Source of the DNA: Cucumibacter marinus DSM 18995
GTDB lineage: Bacteria > Pseudomonadota > Alphaproteobacteria > Rhizobiales > Devosiaceae
Direction of reading: 5' to 3'
Assembly (NCBI RefSeq): GCF_000429865.1
Contig: NZ_KE386979.1
Coordinates: 1-64,000 of the forward strand
Length of the DNA: 64,000 bases
The notes beneath the pieces were generated by a model, which did no database searches, had not been told where the DNA came from, and worked only from the letters and a program-made list of their open reading frames with translations. The first letter of the stretch is position 1. Each line of letters starts with the position of its first letter. The position numbers were made by a program, and so were the translations under genes. Of this stretch, positions 19,557 through 27,979 are shown in pieces.

Positions 19557-19919
19557 ATGACCGGTTCCCCAAAGCACATCCCTGATCCGAAAGTCCGGGC
19601 GGTCTTCGAGAAGATGATCGCCGGGGTGGAAGGGGTCGAACTCAAGGGCGATCAGAACCCTTATTGTTCGATCAACGGGAACATGTATGCCCAGATGTCG
19701 AAGCTCGACAGGATCGGGATCAGGCTTTCGAAGGCGGATCTCGCCGAGTTTCTGGAGACCTATGATGCGGGGCTCCATGAGGGTTATCCGGGGTTTGTGC
19801 AGAAGGAATATGCCGCGATCCCCGAGAGCCTTTATGACGATATCGACACGCTCCAGGCATGGTTCCAGCGCTCGCATGACTTCGCCGCCGCGCTGAAGCC
19901 CAAGCCGACTAGGCGCTAG
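19557..19919 (+). CDS. TfoX N-terminal-like small protein
   Basis: This 120-residue soluble protein starts 16 bases after the previous gene. The pattern GNMYAQMSKLDRIGIRLSK followed by KEYAAIPE and a helical end TLQAWFQRSHDFAAAL resembles the TfoX N-terminal fold seen in many short alphaproteobacterial proteins not involved in competence. Assignment is by pattern only. Function is unknown. Confidence 0.65.
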   Translation: MTGSPKHIPDPKVRAVFEKMIAGVEGVELKGDQNPYCSINGNMYAQMSKLDRIGIRLSKADLAEFLETYDAGLHEGYPGFVQKEYAAIPESLYDDIDTLQAWFQRSHDFAAALKPKPTRR

Positions 19920-20002
19920 GCAAACGGGTTTCCCTCCATTGTGGTTTCCACGATATCCGGCCGCCGCCGGGTGGCTTAGGCTTTGGGCAGGTGGAGGAAC
20001 TC

Positions 20003-20269
20003 ATGAGCATCTTGCAGACCATCAGCCCGGCGACTGGCGCGCGCGGCACGCAAATGACCGTCACCATCACCGGCGATGCCTATACCGAGGATATGAATGT
20101 CTCCTTTGGGCCCGGCATCGTCGTGATGGCTGTCCGGGTCGGTCCGGGTGACGGCGTGGCCGAAGTCGACATTATCATTCTCGAACAGGCACCTGTCGGG
20201 TCGCATAATGTCTCGGTGACCACCGCCACCCATTCAGGCTTTCAGCCTGGCGGCTTCACGGTCACCTGA
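20003..20269 (+). CDS. Single IPT/TIG-like beta-sandwich protein, hypothetical
   Basis: The 88-residue protein reads as one immunoglobulin-like IPT/TIG domain: ISPATGARGTQMTVTITGDAY at the start and GSHNVSVTTATHSG near the end. There is no signal peptide or membrane segment, which is unusual because such domains are normally parts of large secreted proteins. The ATG at 20003 is preferred over the in-frame GTG at 19991 because GGAGG lies 5 bases upstream. Function unknown. Confidence 0.6.
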   Translation: MSILQTISPATGARGTQMTVTITGDAYTEDMNVSFGPGIVVMAVRVGPGDGVAEVDIIILEQAPVGSHNVSVTTATHSGFQPGGFTVT

Positions 20270-20355
20270 TCCATTCGTCCACGTGGTCATTTTTGTCCAA
20301 GACCTTTGCTTCGGATCGGTTCATTTTGTGCTGACGTCGACGTGGAGGTAGGGCG

Positions 20356-20757
20356 ATGGATTCAATCAACTGGCTGGCGGTGATCGCCGCGGCGCTGGCG
20401 AATTTCCTTATTGGCGGGCTGTGGTATTCCCCGCTCCTGTTCCAAAAGGCCTGGATGCGGGCCAATGGCTTCACCGAGGAAGATGTCGGCAAAGGCAATC
20501 CGGCGATGATTTTCGGGGTGTCGGCGCTGTTCAGCCTGATCATGGCCGCGAACCTGGCCGCATTCGTGAGTTTCGAGGGCGTGACGCTGGGGTTTGCCGT
20601 CGGGGCGGCGCTGGCCGCCGGGCTTGGCTGGGCAGCGCTCGGACTTGGCATCGTGGCGCTGTTCGAGCGGCGGAGCTGGAGCTACATCCTCATCAATGGC
20701 GGCTATCTGACCGTGGCGTTTCTTGTCATGGGACTGATCCTGGGGCTCTGGCGATAA
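20356..20757 (+). CDS. DUF1761-type membrane protein
   Basis: The 133-residue protein has four hydrophobic segments and the family opening INWLAVIAAALANFLIGGLWYSPLLF followed by FQKAWMRANG, typical of DUF1761. Ribosome site GGAGG lies 7 bases before the ATG. Function is unknown for the family. It converges with the prenyl synthase gene, 19 bases away, without an obvious terminator. Confidence 0.8.
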   Translation: MDSINWLAVIAAALANFLIGGLWYSPLLFQKAWMRANGFTEEDVGKGNPAMIFGVSALFSLIMAANLAAFVSFEGVTLGFAVGAALAAGLGWAALGLGIVALFERRSWSYILINGGYLTVAFLVMGLILGLWR

Positions 20758-20776
20758 CCCCGATCCGCCAGCAGGT

Positions 20777-21685
20777 TCAACGCTGACGCTCGGCAAAGTA
20801 ACGAATGAGCGCAGTCAGCGAGGCGGCGCGGTCGCCAAACGGGGCGAGTGCCGCATCGGCCACCTCGATGCACGCGGCGAGCCTTTGCCGGGCACCGTCG
20901 AGCCCGAGCCGGGCCACGAGGGTCGACTTGTCCTGGTCGGTGTCCTTGCCGGCGGTTTTGCCCAGCGCCTCGCTGGTGGCCGTCACGTCGAGGATATCGT
21001 CGGCGATCTGATAGGCGAGGCCGGCTTCTTCCGCCCAACGGTCGAGAGCCTCCCGCTCCTTCGAGCCTGCACTGCCGAGGATTGCGCCCATGCGCAGTCC
21101 GGTGCGGATCAGCGCACCGGTTTTCATGCGCTGCATGGTCATGATTTCATCGGTCGTCAGCGGTTTGTCTTCCCCTTCGATATCGAGAACCTGACCGCCA
21201 ATCATCCCGGTGGGGCCGGTGGCGCGGGCGAGCTCTGCGATGAGCGCGGCGCGGACCGCTGCGTCAGCGTGGCAGGCGGGATCGGCCAGGATCACGAAGG
21301 CCTCGGACAAAAGCGCATCACCGGCGAGGATGCCGAGGGCCGGGTCGAAGGCCTTCCAGACGGTCGGTTGCCCGCGGCGCAATTCGTCATTGTCCATGTC
21401 GGGCAGATCGTCATGGACGAGCGAGAAACAATGCACGAGTTCGAGCGCCGCGCCCGCTGGAATGCTGGCCTCCGGCGCGATGTCGAACAGCGCTGCGCTC
21501 TGGCGCACAAGAAAGGGCCGCAGGCGTTTGCCGCCGCCGAGCACCCCATGCCGCATCGCTGCGAGCAGGCGCTCGGGCGTGCCCGCAAGATCGGGATTGC
21601 CGGCCGGGTCGAGATGGCTGGCGAGATAGTCTTCGACATCCTTGGCGGCCGATGTGATGGCGGAGTTCAGTCGGGGGTCGGTCAT
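20777..21685 (-). CDS. ispA: Polyprenyl synthetase (farnesyl/geranylgeranyl diphosphate synthase type)
   Basis: The 302-residue protein is a short-chain trans-prenyltransferase that condenses IPP with allylic diphosphates. The first aspartate-rich motif is DDLPDMD and the second DDILD; both carry the Mg2+-binding aspartates. Residues GGKRLRPFL match the IPP-binding region. Length and the short DDxxxxD insertion (DDLPDMD) fit the bacterial type II FPP synthases, so ispA is the best symbol, but product length cannot be read with certainty. Confidence 0.88.
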   Translation of the reverse strand: MTDPRLNSAITSAAKDVEDYLASHLDPAGNPDLAGTPERLLAAMRHGVLGGGKRLRPFLVRQSAALFDIAPEASIPAGAALELVHCFSLVHDDLPDMDNDELRRGQPTVWKAFDPALGILAGDALLSEAFVILADPACHADAAVRAALIAELARATGPTGMIGGQVLDIEGEDKPLTTDEIMTMQRMKTGALIRTGLRMGAILGSAGSKEREALDRWAEEAGLAYQIADDILDVTATSEALGKTAGKDTDQDKSTLVARLGLDGARQRLAACIEVADAALAPFGDRAASLTALIRYFAERQR

Positions 21686-21733
21686 CCGGTTGGTCCTCGT
21701 CCCCGCCTAGCTAGCCCGTTGCCCGGACCGGAG

Positions 21734-21777
21734 CAAGCCGGCTTCGCAAAAGAACCAAGCCGGCTTCGCAAAAGAAC
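21734..21777. repeat. Perfect 22-bp tandem duplication in the ispA-mtgA promoter region
   Basis: The unit CAAGCCGGCTTCGCAAAAGAAC occurs twice back to back (21734-21755, 21756-21777). Each unit contains a small inverted repeat AAGCCGGCTT. It sits 48 bases upstream of the ispA-like start and 37 bases upstream of mtgA, where both divergent promoters should lie, and the period is close to two helical turns. Confidence 0.8.
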
Positions 21778-21814
21778 AAAGACAGTCGGCCCCCAATTGC
21801 AGTAAACGGGCGCG

Positions 21815-22582
21815 ATGGCAAAGCGGGTGCGCAAAAACAAACCGGACAGAACCGCCAAAAAGGATGGCACTAGGCGGGGATGGTTTTCCCGGCTGTGGCG
21901 GCTTGTGCGCTGGCCGCTTCTTGCTGCGGGAATTATCATCGCCATTCCGCTCGTTCTGGTGCCGGTTTATTGGGTGGTGCCGCCGGTCTCGACGCCGATG
22001 CTCTATCGTCAGGTCACCGGCCAGCCGGTGACGCGGGTCTGGCGCGATATCGACACCATCTCGGACCGGCTCAAGGCCTCGGTGATCATGAGCGAAGACG
22101 GGCAGTTCTGCCGTCATCCCGGCGTCGATCCGCGGGCGTTGCGTGATGAAGTGCGGCGCCTTTTCGCGGGCGAGACCCCGCGGGGTGCTTCAACGATCAC
22201 CATGCAGGTGGCGCGGAATCTGTTTCTTTGGCACGGGCGGTCCTATTTCCGCAAAGCGCTCGAGATCCCGCTGGCGCTCTATATCGACCTCGTGCTGCCC
22301 AAAAAGCGGATTTTCGAGATCTATCTCAACATCGCCGAGTGGGGGCCGGTGGGCGAATTCGGGGTCGAGGCCGGGGCCATGACCGCCTTCGGGATCGATG
22401 CGGATGCGCTGACCTGGGAGCGCGCGGCACTGCTGGCGACGGCATTGCCGAACCCCCATATCCGCCATCCGGGGCGGCCCAGTTCGCATATCAGACGGGT
22501 GGCCTCGATCATCGAGCGGCGGGCCAGGGCCGGGGCACCGTTTGTCGCCTGTCTCTATGATGGTCCGGTGCTGCTCGAATAG
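21815..22582 (+). CDS. mtgA: Monofunctional biosynthetic peptidoglycan transglycosylase
   Basis: The 255-residue protein polymerises lipid II glycan strands at the inner membrane. A basic N terminus (1-~25) precedes one membrane helix (~30-52). The GT51 domain follows with the catalytic Glu in MSEDGQFCRHPGVD and the second conserved motif RGASTITMQVARNLFL, then the family segment KKRIFEIYLNIAEWG. No transpeptidase domain is present, which fits MtgA. Confidence 0.94.
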   Translation: MAKRVRKNKPDRTAKKDGTRRGWFSRLWRLVRWPLLAAGIIIAIPLVLVPVYWVVPPVSTPMLYRQVTGQPVTRVWRDIDTISDRLKASVIMSEDGQFCRHPGVDPRALRDEVRRLFAGETPRGASTITMQVARNLFLWHGRSYFRKALEIPLALYIDLVLPKKRIFEIYLNIAEWGPVGEFGVEAGAMTAFGIDADALTWERAALLATALPNPHIRHPGRPSSHIRRVASIIERRARAGAPFVACLYDGPVLLE

Positions 22583-22675
22583 CGGGTCAGCAGAGCTTGC
22601 AAGTTCTGCAAGTTGGGGGTAGCCAAACGGCTTTGGCGGCTATATAACGCGCGCCAACCCAAAAAGGCGTTGATT

Positions 22676-22707
22676 GAGGCCCCCGGGGTGATTTCCGGGT
22701 CGGGCCT
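22676..22707 (+). promoter_or_regulatory. Leader hairpin upstream of rpmF
   Basis: A stem AGGCCC / GGGCCT with an inner CCGG/CCGG pair precedes TTTATTG and ends about 20 bases before the rpmF start. It looks like an attenuator or a ribosomal-protein leader structure, but it also lies close to a TATATAAC element at 22641 that may be the -10 box. The regulatory role is inference. Confidence 0.35.
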
Positions 22708-22726
22708 TTATTGAATGGAGTTTCTC

Positions 22727-22909
22727 ATGGCTGTCCCCAAGCGCAAGGTCTCCGGCATGAAGCGCGGCCATCGCCGGTCTGCCGATGCCCTGAAGACGCC
22801 GAGCTATGTCGAAGACAAGGATTCGGGCGAACTGCGCCGGCCTCATCATATCGATCTCAAGACCGGTATGTATCGCGGCCGTCAGGTTCTCGAACCGCGC
22901 GACAAGTAA
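22727..22909 (+). CDS. rpmF: 50S ribosomal protein L32
   Basis: The 60-residue basic protein begins [17 protein letters not shown], the conserved N terminus of bacterial L32 (MAVPKRKTSxxRRxxRR). This is a cysteine-free form: the zinc-binding Cys pairs found in some L32 proteins are absent, as is usual in alphaproteobacteria. A strong terminator follows 25 bases after the stop, so the gene is transcribed alone. Confidence 0.97.
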   Translation: MAVPKRKVSGMKRGHRRSADALKTPSYVEDKDSGELRRPHHIDLKTGMYRGRQVLEPRDK

Positions 22910-22934
22910 GGCGCATATCGCATGCGAATTTAAG

Positions 22935-22967
22935 CAGCCAGTCCCAGCCGGGGCTGGCTGTTTTTTT
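22935..22967 (+). terminator. Strong rho-independent terminator of rpmF
   Basis: A stem of up to 11 bp (CAGCCAGTCCC / GGGGCTGGCTG with one G-T pair, loop AGCC) is followed by seven consecutive T. This is the cleanest intrinsic terminator in the window. Confidence 0.93.
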
Positions 22968-23061
22968 GTGTTTGGGGCAAACTCCGGGCGCGGAACGCCG
23001 GTGACCGGCTCCCATTGTCGATGGGCGCAAGCAACCGGCGGGGGCCACCAAGGAGGGTAAG

Positions 23062-23460
23062 ATGTGGATTCCACCGCTACTGATCCTGCCGTTGATTATC
23101 TACAATGTCGTCGGTTTCGGACTGTTCGGGGTCACAGCCAGCAAATGGACCGCGCCGATCATCGAGGTCGGGCTGATCTCGGGCGGGGTCTGGACCATGT
23201 CGGTCTCGGACCTGATCCTTGTTGCAGCACTGGTGCTGTTGTTTTTCGAGATCATCAAATCGGCGAAGTTCGGGCGTCACACCGTGCTCGACCACATGCT
23301 GTCGACCGGGGTGTCGGTGGTCTATCTCGTTGAATTTCTAACCATTCCGCTGGCTGCGACATCTCTGTTCTTTTTGTGCCTGGTGATGTCGTTTATCGAT
23401 ACGGTCAGCGGGTTCACGGTGTCGATCCGGTCCGCGTCACGGGACGTCAGCATCAACTGA
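23062..23460 (+). CDS. Small four-helix membrane protein, unknown
   Basis: The 132-residue protein has hydrophobic segments near 3-23, 30-42, 48-63 and 85-115, with a short polar stretch [16 protein letters not shown] in the middle. Ribosome site AAGGAGG is well placed. No domain is recognised. It precedes fumC by 34 bases on the same strand and may share its transcript. Confidence 0.8.
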   Translation: MWIPPLLILPLIIYNVVGFGLFGVTASKWTAPIIEVGLISGGVWTMSVSDLILVAALVLLFFEIIKSAKFGRHTVLDHMLSTGVSVVYLVEFLTIPLAATSLFFLCLVMSFIDTVSGFTVSIRSASRDVSIN

Positions 23461-23494
23461 AGCAATTGAAATCACATCCAAAGAGGGGCGAGCC

Positions 23495-24883
23495 ATGAGC
23501 GTACGCATCGAAAGCGATTCCATGGGCGAAATCGAGGTGCCGGCGGACAAGTACTACGGTGCCCAGACCGCCCGCTCCAAGATGAATTTTGCCATCGGCA
23601 AGGAGACCATGCCGATCGAGGTGGTGCATGCTTTCGGCGTTCTCAAAAAGGCCGCGGCGCTCACCAACAAGGATCTCGGGCTGCTCGACGACAAGCTGTG
23701 CGACCTTATCTGCCAGGCGGCGGATGAGGTGATCGAGGGCAAGCTCGACGATCATTTCCCCCTGGTTGTGTGGCAGACGGGCTCAGGCACCCAGTCGAAC
23801 ATGAACGTCAATGAGGTGATCTCCAACCGCGCCATCGAGATTGCAGGCGGAGAGATGGGCTCGAAGGCCCCGGTGCACCCCAATGATCATGTCAACAAGT
23901 CGCAGTCCTCGAACGATACCTATCCGACCGCCATGCATATCGCGGCGGTGATCGCGGTCGAGACCTATCTGATGCCGCGGGTCAAGAAGCTGCGCGACAC
24001 GCTGGCCGCCAAATCCGAGGCGTTCAACGACATCATCAAGATTGGCCGTACACATCTTCAGGACGCAACGCCACTGACGCTCGGGCAGGAAATCTCGGGC
24101 TGGGTGGTTCAACTCGACAATGCGATGGCGGCGATCGAGGCAACCCTGCCTCAGCTTCGGCAACTTGCGCTGGGCGGTACCGCGGTTGGCACCGGGCTCA
24201 ACACCCATCCAGACTATGCGGTCAAGGTTGCGGCGAAGATCGCCGAACTGACCGGACAAGCGTTCGAGACCGCACCTAACAAGTTCGCCTATCTGGCCGG
24301 ACATGATGCCTTTGTCGGCACTTCTGGCGCGCTCAAGCAGCTTGCTGCCGCCTGCATGAAGATCGCCAATGACGTGCGCTGGCTCGCCTCCGGTCCGCGG
24401 TCGGGTCTTGGGGAACTGATCATCCCCGAAAACGAGCCGGGCTCCTCGATCATGCCGGGCAAGGTCAATCCGACCCAGTCCGAGGCGATGACCATGGTCG
24501 TGACCCAGGTCATGGGGAATGATGCGACCATCGGGTTCGCGGGTAGCCAGGGCAATTTCGAGCTCAACGTGTTCAAGCCGGTGATGGCGTATAATCTGTT
24601 GCAGTCGATCCGGCTGCTGGCCGACGCCGCGGAGAGCTTTAATGACAATTGCGCGGTCGGGATCGAACCCAATCGCGAGCGCATCACCGAATTGATGAAC
24701 AACTCGCTGATGCTGGTGACCGCGCTCAACACCAAGATCGGCTATGACAACGCGGCCAAGATCGCCAAGCACGCCCACAAGACAGGCGGCACACTCAAGG
24801 GTGCGGCCGTGGAGCTGGGGCTTCTGACCGAAGCCGAGTTCGACGAGTGGGTGCGGCCCGAAGACATGGTTGGCCCGAAGTAA
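23495..24883 (+). CDS. fumC: Fumarate hydratase, class II
   Basis: The 462-residue protein interconverts fumarate and malate in the TCA cycle. It carries the superfamily signature [15 protein letters not shown] near residue 315, the segment [18 protein letters not shown], and the opening [22 protein letters not shown]-like sequence of the family. Length and lack of iron-sulfur cysteines fit class II rather than class I. A family-B hairpin follows 23 bases after the stop. Confidence 0.97.
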   Translation: MSVRIESDSMGEIEVPADKYYGAQTARSKMNFAIGKETMPIEVVHAFGVLKKAAALTNKDLGLLDDKLCDLICQAADEVIEGKLDDHFPLVVWQTGSGTQSNMNVNEVISNRAIEIAGGEMGSKAPVHPNDHVNKSQSSNDTYPTAMHIAAVIAVETYLMPRVKKLRDTLAAKSEAFNDIIKIGRTHLQDATPLTLGQEISGWVVQLDNAMAAIEATLPQLRQLALGGTAVGTGLNTHPDYAVKVAAKIAELTGQAFETAPNKFAYLAGHDAFVGTSGALKQLAAACMKIANDVRWLASGPRSGLGELIIPENEPGSSIMPGKVNPTQSEAMTMVVTQVMGNDATIGFAGSQGNFELNVFKPVMAYNLLQSIRLLADAAESFNDNCAVGIEPNRERITELMNNSLMLVTALNTKIGYDNAAKIAKHAHKTGGTLKGAAVELGLLTEAEFDEWVRPEDMVGPK

Positions 24884-24906
24884 AGGCTGACAGAAGGTCT
24901 CACTTC

Positions 24907-24931
24907 ATCCTGAGAGCTATGCTCAAAGGGT
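24907..24931 (+). repeat. Family-B hairpin downstream of fumC
   Basis: The sequence ATCCT-GA-GAGC-TAT-GCTC-AA-AGGGT folds as an outer 5-bp stem (one T-G pair) and an inner GAGC/GCTC stem. Copies at 346-370, 394-418 (opposite strand) and 47883-47907 keep the core but have outer stems GCCTT/AAGGC and GCCAT/ATGGC. Confidence 0.75.
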
Positions 24932-24956
24932 GGCGCACGTCCGGTATTCCATCCCG

Positions 24957-24987
24957 CCCTCGTGGTTCGACAGGCTCACCATGAGGG
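24957..24987 (-). repeat. Dispersed hairpin repeat, family A (second copy)
   Basis: On the minus strand the 31-base element has outer stem CCCTC/GAGGG, inner stem TGG/CCA and loop TGAGCCTGTCGAA. It is flanked by a further pairing CCCGCC / GGCGGG (24953-24958, 24991-24996), giving a long cruciform of about 55 bases. The first copy is at 203-233. Confidence 0.75.
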
Positions 24988-25043
24988 CGCGGCGGGAATG
25001 TCGCGATACGAAGCAAGGTGTATCGCCTCGGCCGCACAGCCCC

Positions 25044-25304
25044 TCAGACGTCGGCGCTCAGCCCGTAACCGGCCGGCATGCGCCGTGCGAGGCGCTGGCG
25101 GTTTTCCGCATAAGCGCGCATGGCCTCGGCGACCGTGCCACGATTGCCGTCTTCACGGCGGGCGCGCAGGTGATCGGAAAGCTGATGCGCAAGAAAGCTC
25201 GCCGCCGGAGGCACGGGCTGCCGGCCCCGATCGGAGCGCGGCCCGGCGATTACCGGCAGGTGGAGTCCCGATTCGGAACCTTTTGTCGGGCGATGGCCCT
25301 GCAT
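25044..25304 (-). CDS. Hypothetical small protein
   Basis: The 86-residue frame has a C-terminal half that looks protein-like: ASFLAHQLSDHLRARR followed by AEAMRAYAENRQRLARR. Similar short sequences with an FLA-Q/H-L helix and an EA-AY repeat-like end occur in rhizobial genomes, as far as I recall. The N-terminal third is arginine- and proline-rich and less convincing, so the true start may be internal. No ribosome site is clear. Confidence 0.45.
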   Translation of the reverse strand: MQGHRPTKGSESGLHLPVIAGPRSDRGRQPVPPAASFLAHQLSDHLRARREDGNRGTVAEAMRAYAENRQRLARRMPAGYGLSADV

Positions 25305-25432
25305 GACGCTTCCCTTGTGTCATTGCGGGCCGTTTGTTTCATTTTGAGACAGTTTATGGGGCCCGTACCCCATACTACGCAATCAGCGTGCCAGTTGATA
25401 AGGGTTTGTTAACTTTTCCCGCTCCTGAGATG

Positions 25433-25978
25433 CTATTCGGCGAGCTTGCGGCTCAACCATTCAAGGGTCGGATCCTTGAGCCCCAATTCACTCAAATGCG
25501 CGGCGGTGTTGATCACATAGTCCCGGTTCGGGCCGGCATTGCCGTGGCCCTGGCGCACCAGACGCAATTGTTCTTCGCGCGGCAGGTGCCCGGCATACTG
25601 GATGTGAGCGGGATCAGCGAGATAAGTCAGGGCCGGCACTGTGACGCCGGAGGCGAGCCGGATCGGGCGCCAGCGCTCGTGATAAACGTTGTTCTGTAAT
25701 TCCCGGGCGCGCAGATAGTCGAGCACGGGCGGCCAATCGCTTTGCCGGACCGCGAAGGCAACGCCACGGCACGATCCTCCGCGTTCGAGTCCAAGCACCA
25801 GGCCGGGGGTTTCCGGTGTGCCGCGATGGGTAAAAGAGTAGATGCAAAGCTGGCGGTGAGCGCCGTGCAGCAGGGCCGGCTCGCGGGCTGCGAACTCGAA
25901 ACCGGGCCGCCAGATCAACGACCCATATCCAAAAACCCACTGCAAATCGTCGGACACGCCGGCCTCCTCGTGACGCAT
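25433..25978 (-). CDS. ChaC-like gamma-glutamylcyclotransferase
   Basis: The 181-residue protein matches the ChaC family, which degrades glutathione to 5-oxoproline and Cys-Gly. It has the glycine loop WVFGYGSLIWRPGFEF near residues 14-29 and the family segments LVLGLERGGSCRGVAFAV and TYLADPAHIQYAG. The catalytic Glu probably lies in the ARELQNNVY region. It stands alone, divergent from the DUF2125 gene. Confidence 0.9.
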   Translation of the reverse strand: MRHEEAGVSDDLQWVFGYGSLIWRPGFEFAAREPALLHGAHRQLCIYSFTHRGTPETPGLVLGLERGGSCRGVAFAVRQSDWPPVLDYLRARELQNNVYHERWRPIRLASGVTVPALTYLADPAHIQYAGHLPREEQLRLVRQGHGNAGPNRDYVINTAAHLSELGLKDPTLEWLSRKLAE

Positions 25979-26047
25979 TCATTTACCCGCCCGCGATGCG
26001 GCAAGGCAACAGGTGACGCGGCGCGCGAACCGGTCTATGACACGGCC

Positions 26048-27025
26048 ATGCGCCCGTTTGTCATTCTCGGTTTCATCGTCATCCTCGTCGCCGCCATCTG
26101 GACAGGGGGCTGGTTCTATGTCGCCAACCAGGTGTCGGGGCAGCTCAACTCACCGCTCGCCTTTGACGGGCCGGATGGCGATGCCAGCCTTGATTGCGGC
26201 TCGTCCTCAGTGGCCGGGTTTCCGTTCCGCTTCGATGTGCGCTGCAACGATGCACGCCTTGCCTATCAGGACTATACCGTCACCACGCCTCAGCTGAGCG
26301 TGACCGCGCTTGTCTACCGGCCCAACCATTTCATCGGATTCGCCGAAAGCCCGGTGCGGATTGCCGATGCGTTTTCGGGCAGCGAGACCGAAATGGAGTT
26401 CGGCAATCTGGAGGCAAGCCTGAGGTTCGAGGGGTTCGATTTCGCCGACCCCAGGCTCGAGCGCTTCTCGGTGGTTACGGACACACTCAAGCTGACCAAT
26501 CTGTTGTTCGGTAACGAGATCTTCGAGGCCCGGCATGGCGAACTGCATCTCGTCAAGACGGTCGATGAGACCGACGGGCTGATGGCCTTCGTGACGGCCG
26601 AAGGCATTGAAAGCCCCGAGGCGGGGCTTGCAGGTGGCAGCGTGTCGGTCGAGGCACTGTTGAGCCAGTGGGACAACCGGGTGGCGGGCTGGGCCGAAGA
26701 TCAACGTTTGAGGGCCTGGCAGCAGGCAGGTGGCGAACTGGCGATCGAGACGCTCGACTTCAGCGCCGAAGGGATGTCGCTCGATTTGACCGGCACGGTG
26801 GCGCTCAACGAGAACGGGTTCGCCGAGGTCGAGGCCGAAGCGGAATCGCTTGGGCTGATGGACAAGCTCGATCTGTCGATGCTGGGCGATTTCGCACCGC
26901 TGATCATCGGGGTGCCGGACGAAAACGGCATTTATCGCACTCCGGTGACGATCCGGGACGGCAAGCTTTTTGCGCCGTACCTGCCCACCCCGATCCTGGC
27001 ATTACAGACCCAGCCGGCCTTCTAG
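26048..27025 (+). CDS. DUF2125 family protein, membrane-anchored
   Basis: The 325-residue protein opens with one membrane helix (about 4-26) and then continues as a beta-rich periplasmic domain: ASLDCGSSSVAGFPFRFDVRC, typical of alphaproteobacterial DUF2125 proteins. The start at 26048 places the membrane helix at the N terminus; an open frame extends upstream to 25742 but overlaps the ChaC-like gene antisense. Function unknown. It converges with tyrA with 9 bases between stops. Confidence 0.88.
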   Translation: MRPFVILGFIVILVAAIWTGGWFYVANQVSGQLNSPLAFDGPDGDASLDCGSSSVAGFPFRFDVRCNDARLAYQDYTVTTPQLSVTALVYRPNHFIGFAESPVRIADAFSGSETEMEFGNLEASLRFEGFDFADPRLERFSVVTDTLKLTNLLFGNEIFEARHGELHLVKTVDETDGLMAFVTAEGIESPEAGLAGGSVSVEALLSQWDNRVAGWAEDQRLRAWQQAGGELAIETLDFSAEGMSLDLTGTVALNENGFAEVEAEAESLGLMDKLDLSMLGDFAPLIIGVPDENGIYRTPVTIRDGKLFAPYLPTPILALQTQPAF

Positions 27026-27034
27026 TTCGCCGGC

Positions 27035-27979
27035 CTATTCGGCGTCGTCGTCCTTTGATGCGCCGGCGCCGCGCCCGAAATCGGGCATGGGCGTGTCCTG
27101 GCCAGCCTCGATGATATTGCGGCGGATGTCGCGGGTGCGGGTGAACAGGGCCTGCATGCCGGGACCGTCGCCATTGCGCACCATGCGCTGCAAGGCGCTC
27201 AGGTCCTCGGAGAACCGCCCCAGCATCTCGAGCACGGCCTCGCGATTGGTCAGGAACACATCGCGCCACATCACCGGATCGGACGCGGCGATGCGGGTGA
27301 AATCGCGAAAGCCGGAGGCCGAAAACTTGATGACCTCGGACTTTGTCACTCCGGCCAGATCGTCAGCAGTGCCGACAATATTGTAGGCGATCAGGTGGGG
27401 CAGGTGGCTGGTGATGGCGAGCACAAGATCATGGTGCTTGCATTCCATCACCTCGACCGCGCTGCCCATTGCCGACCAGAAGGCGCCGAGCTTGTTGATC
27501 GCGGTCTCCTCGGTGCCTTCGACCGGGGTCAGGATGCACCAGCGGCCGACAAACAGTTCGGGAAACCCGGCATCGGGGCCGGAATTCTCTGTGCCGGCAA
27601 TCGGGTGGCCGGGAATGAAATGCACGCCATCGGGCACATGCGGTGCGACGACATCGACCACATATTCCTTGACCGAGCCGACGTCAGTGAGGATGGCGCC
27701 GGGCTTGAGGGCGCCCGAAATGGTCTCGGCAATGGCGCCGTAGGCACCGACCGGGGCGCACAGAATGACCAGGTCCGCACCCTCGACCGCGTCTTCGGCG
27801 CTCAAATGGTAGGACGTGCCGAGATCAAGCGCCCGGGCACGTTCGAGAGTTTCCTCGCGCCGCGTTTGGACCGCGATCTCGTCGGCCAGCCCCAGCGCCT
27901 TGACGGCGCGGGCGATCGAAGACCCGATCAGCCCGATGCCGATCAGGGCGATGCGCTGGAAGTGCGGCGTCTCAGCCAT
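27035..27979 (-). CDS. tyrC: Prephenate/arogenate dehydrogenase (cyclohexadienyl dehydrogenase)
   Basis: The 314-residue protein makes hydroxyphenylpyruvate or tyrosine from prephenate or arogenate. The Rossmann start is IALIGIGLIGSSIARAVK (about residues 9-26). The catalytic-region motifs GHPIAGTENSGPDA and the helical dimer domain ITSHLPHLIAYNIVG follow. There is no chorismate mutase domain, unlike enteric TyrA. Its ATG overlaps the hisC stop by one base (TAATG), so the two are translationally coupled. Confidence 0.92.
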   Translation of the reverse strand: MAETPHFQRIALIGIGLIGSSIARAVKALGLADEIAVQTRREETLERARALDLGTSYHLSAEDAVEGADLVILCAPVGAYGAIAETISGALKPGAILTDVGSVKEYVVDVVAPHVPDGVHFIPGHPIAGTENSGPDAGFPELFVGRWCILTPVEGTEETAINKLGAFWSAMGSAVEVMECKHHDLVLAITSHLPHLIAYNIVGTADDLAGVTKSEVIKFSASGFRDFTRIAASDPVMWRDVFLTNREAVLEMLGRFSEDLSALQRMVRNGDGPGMQALFTRTRDIRRNIIEAGQDTPMPDFGRGAGASKDDDAE

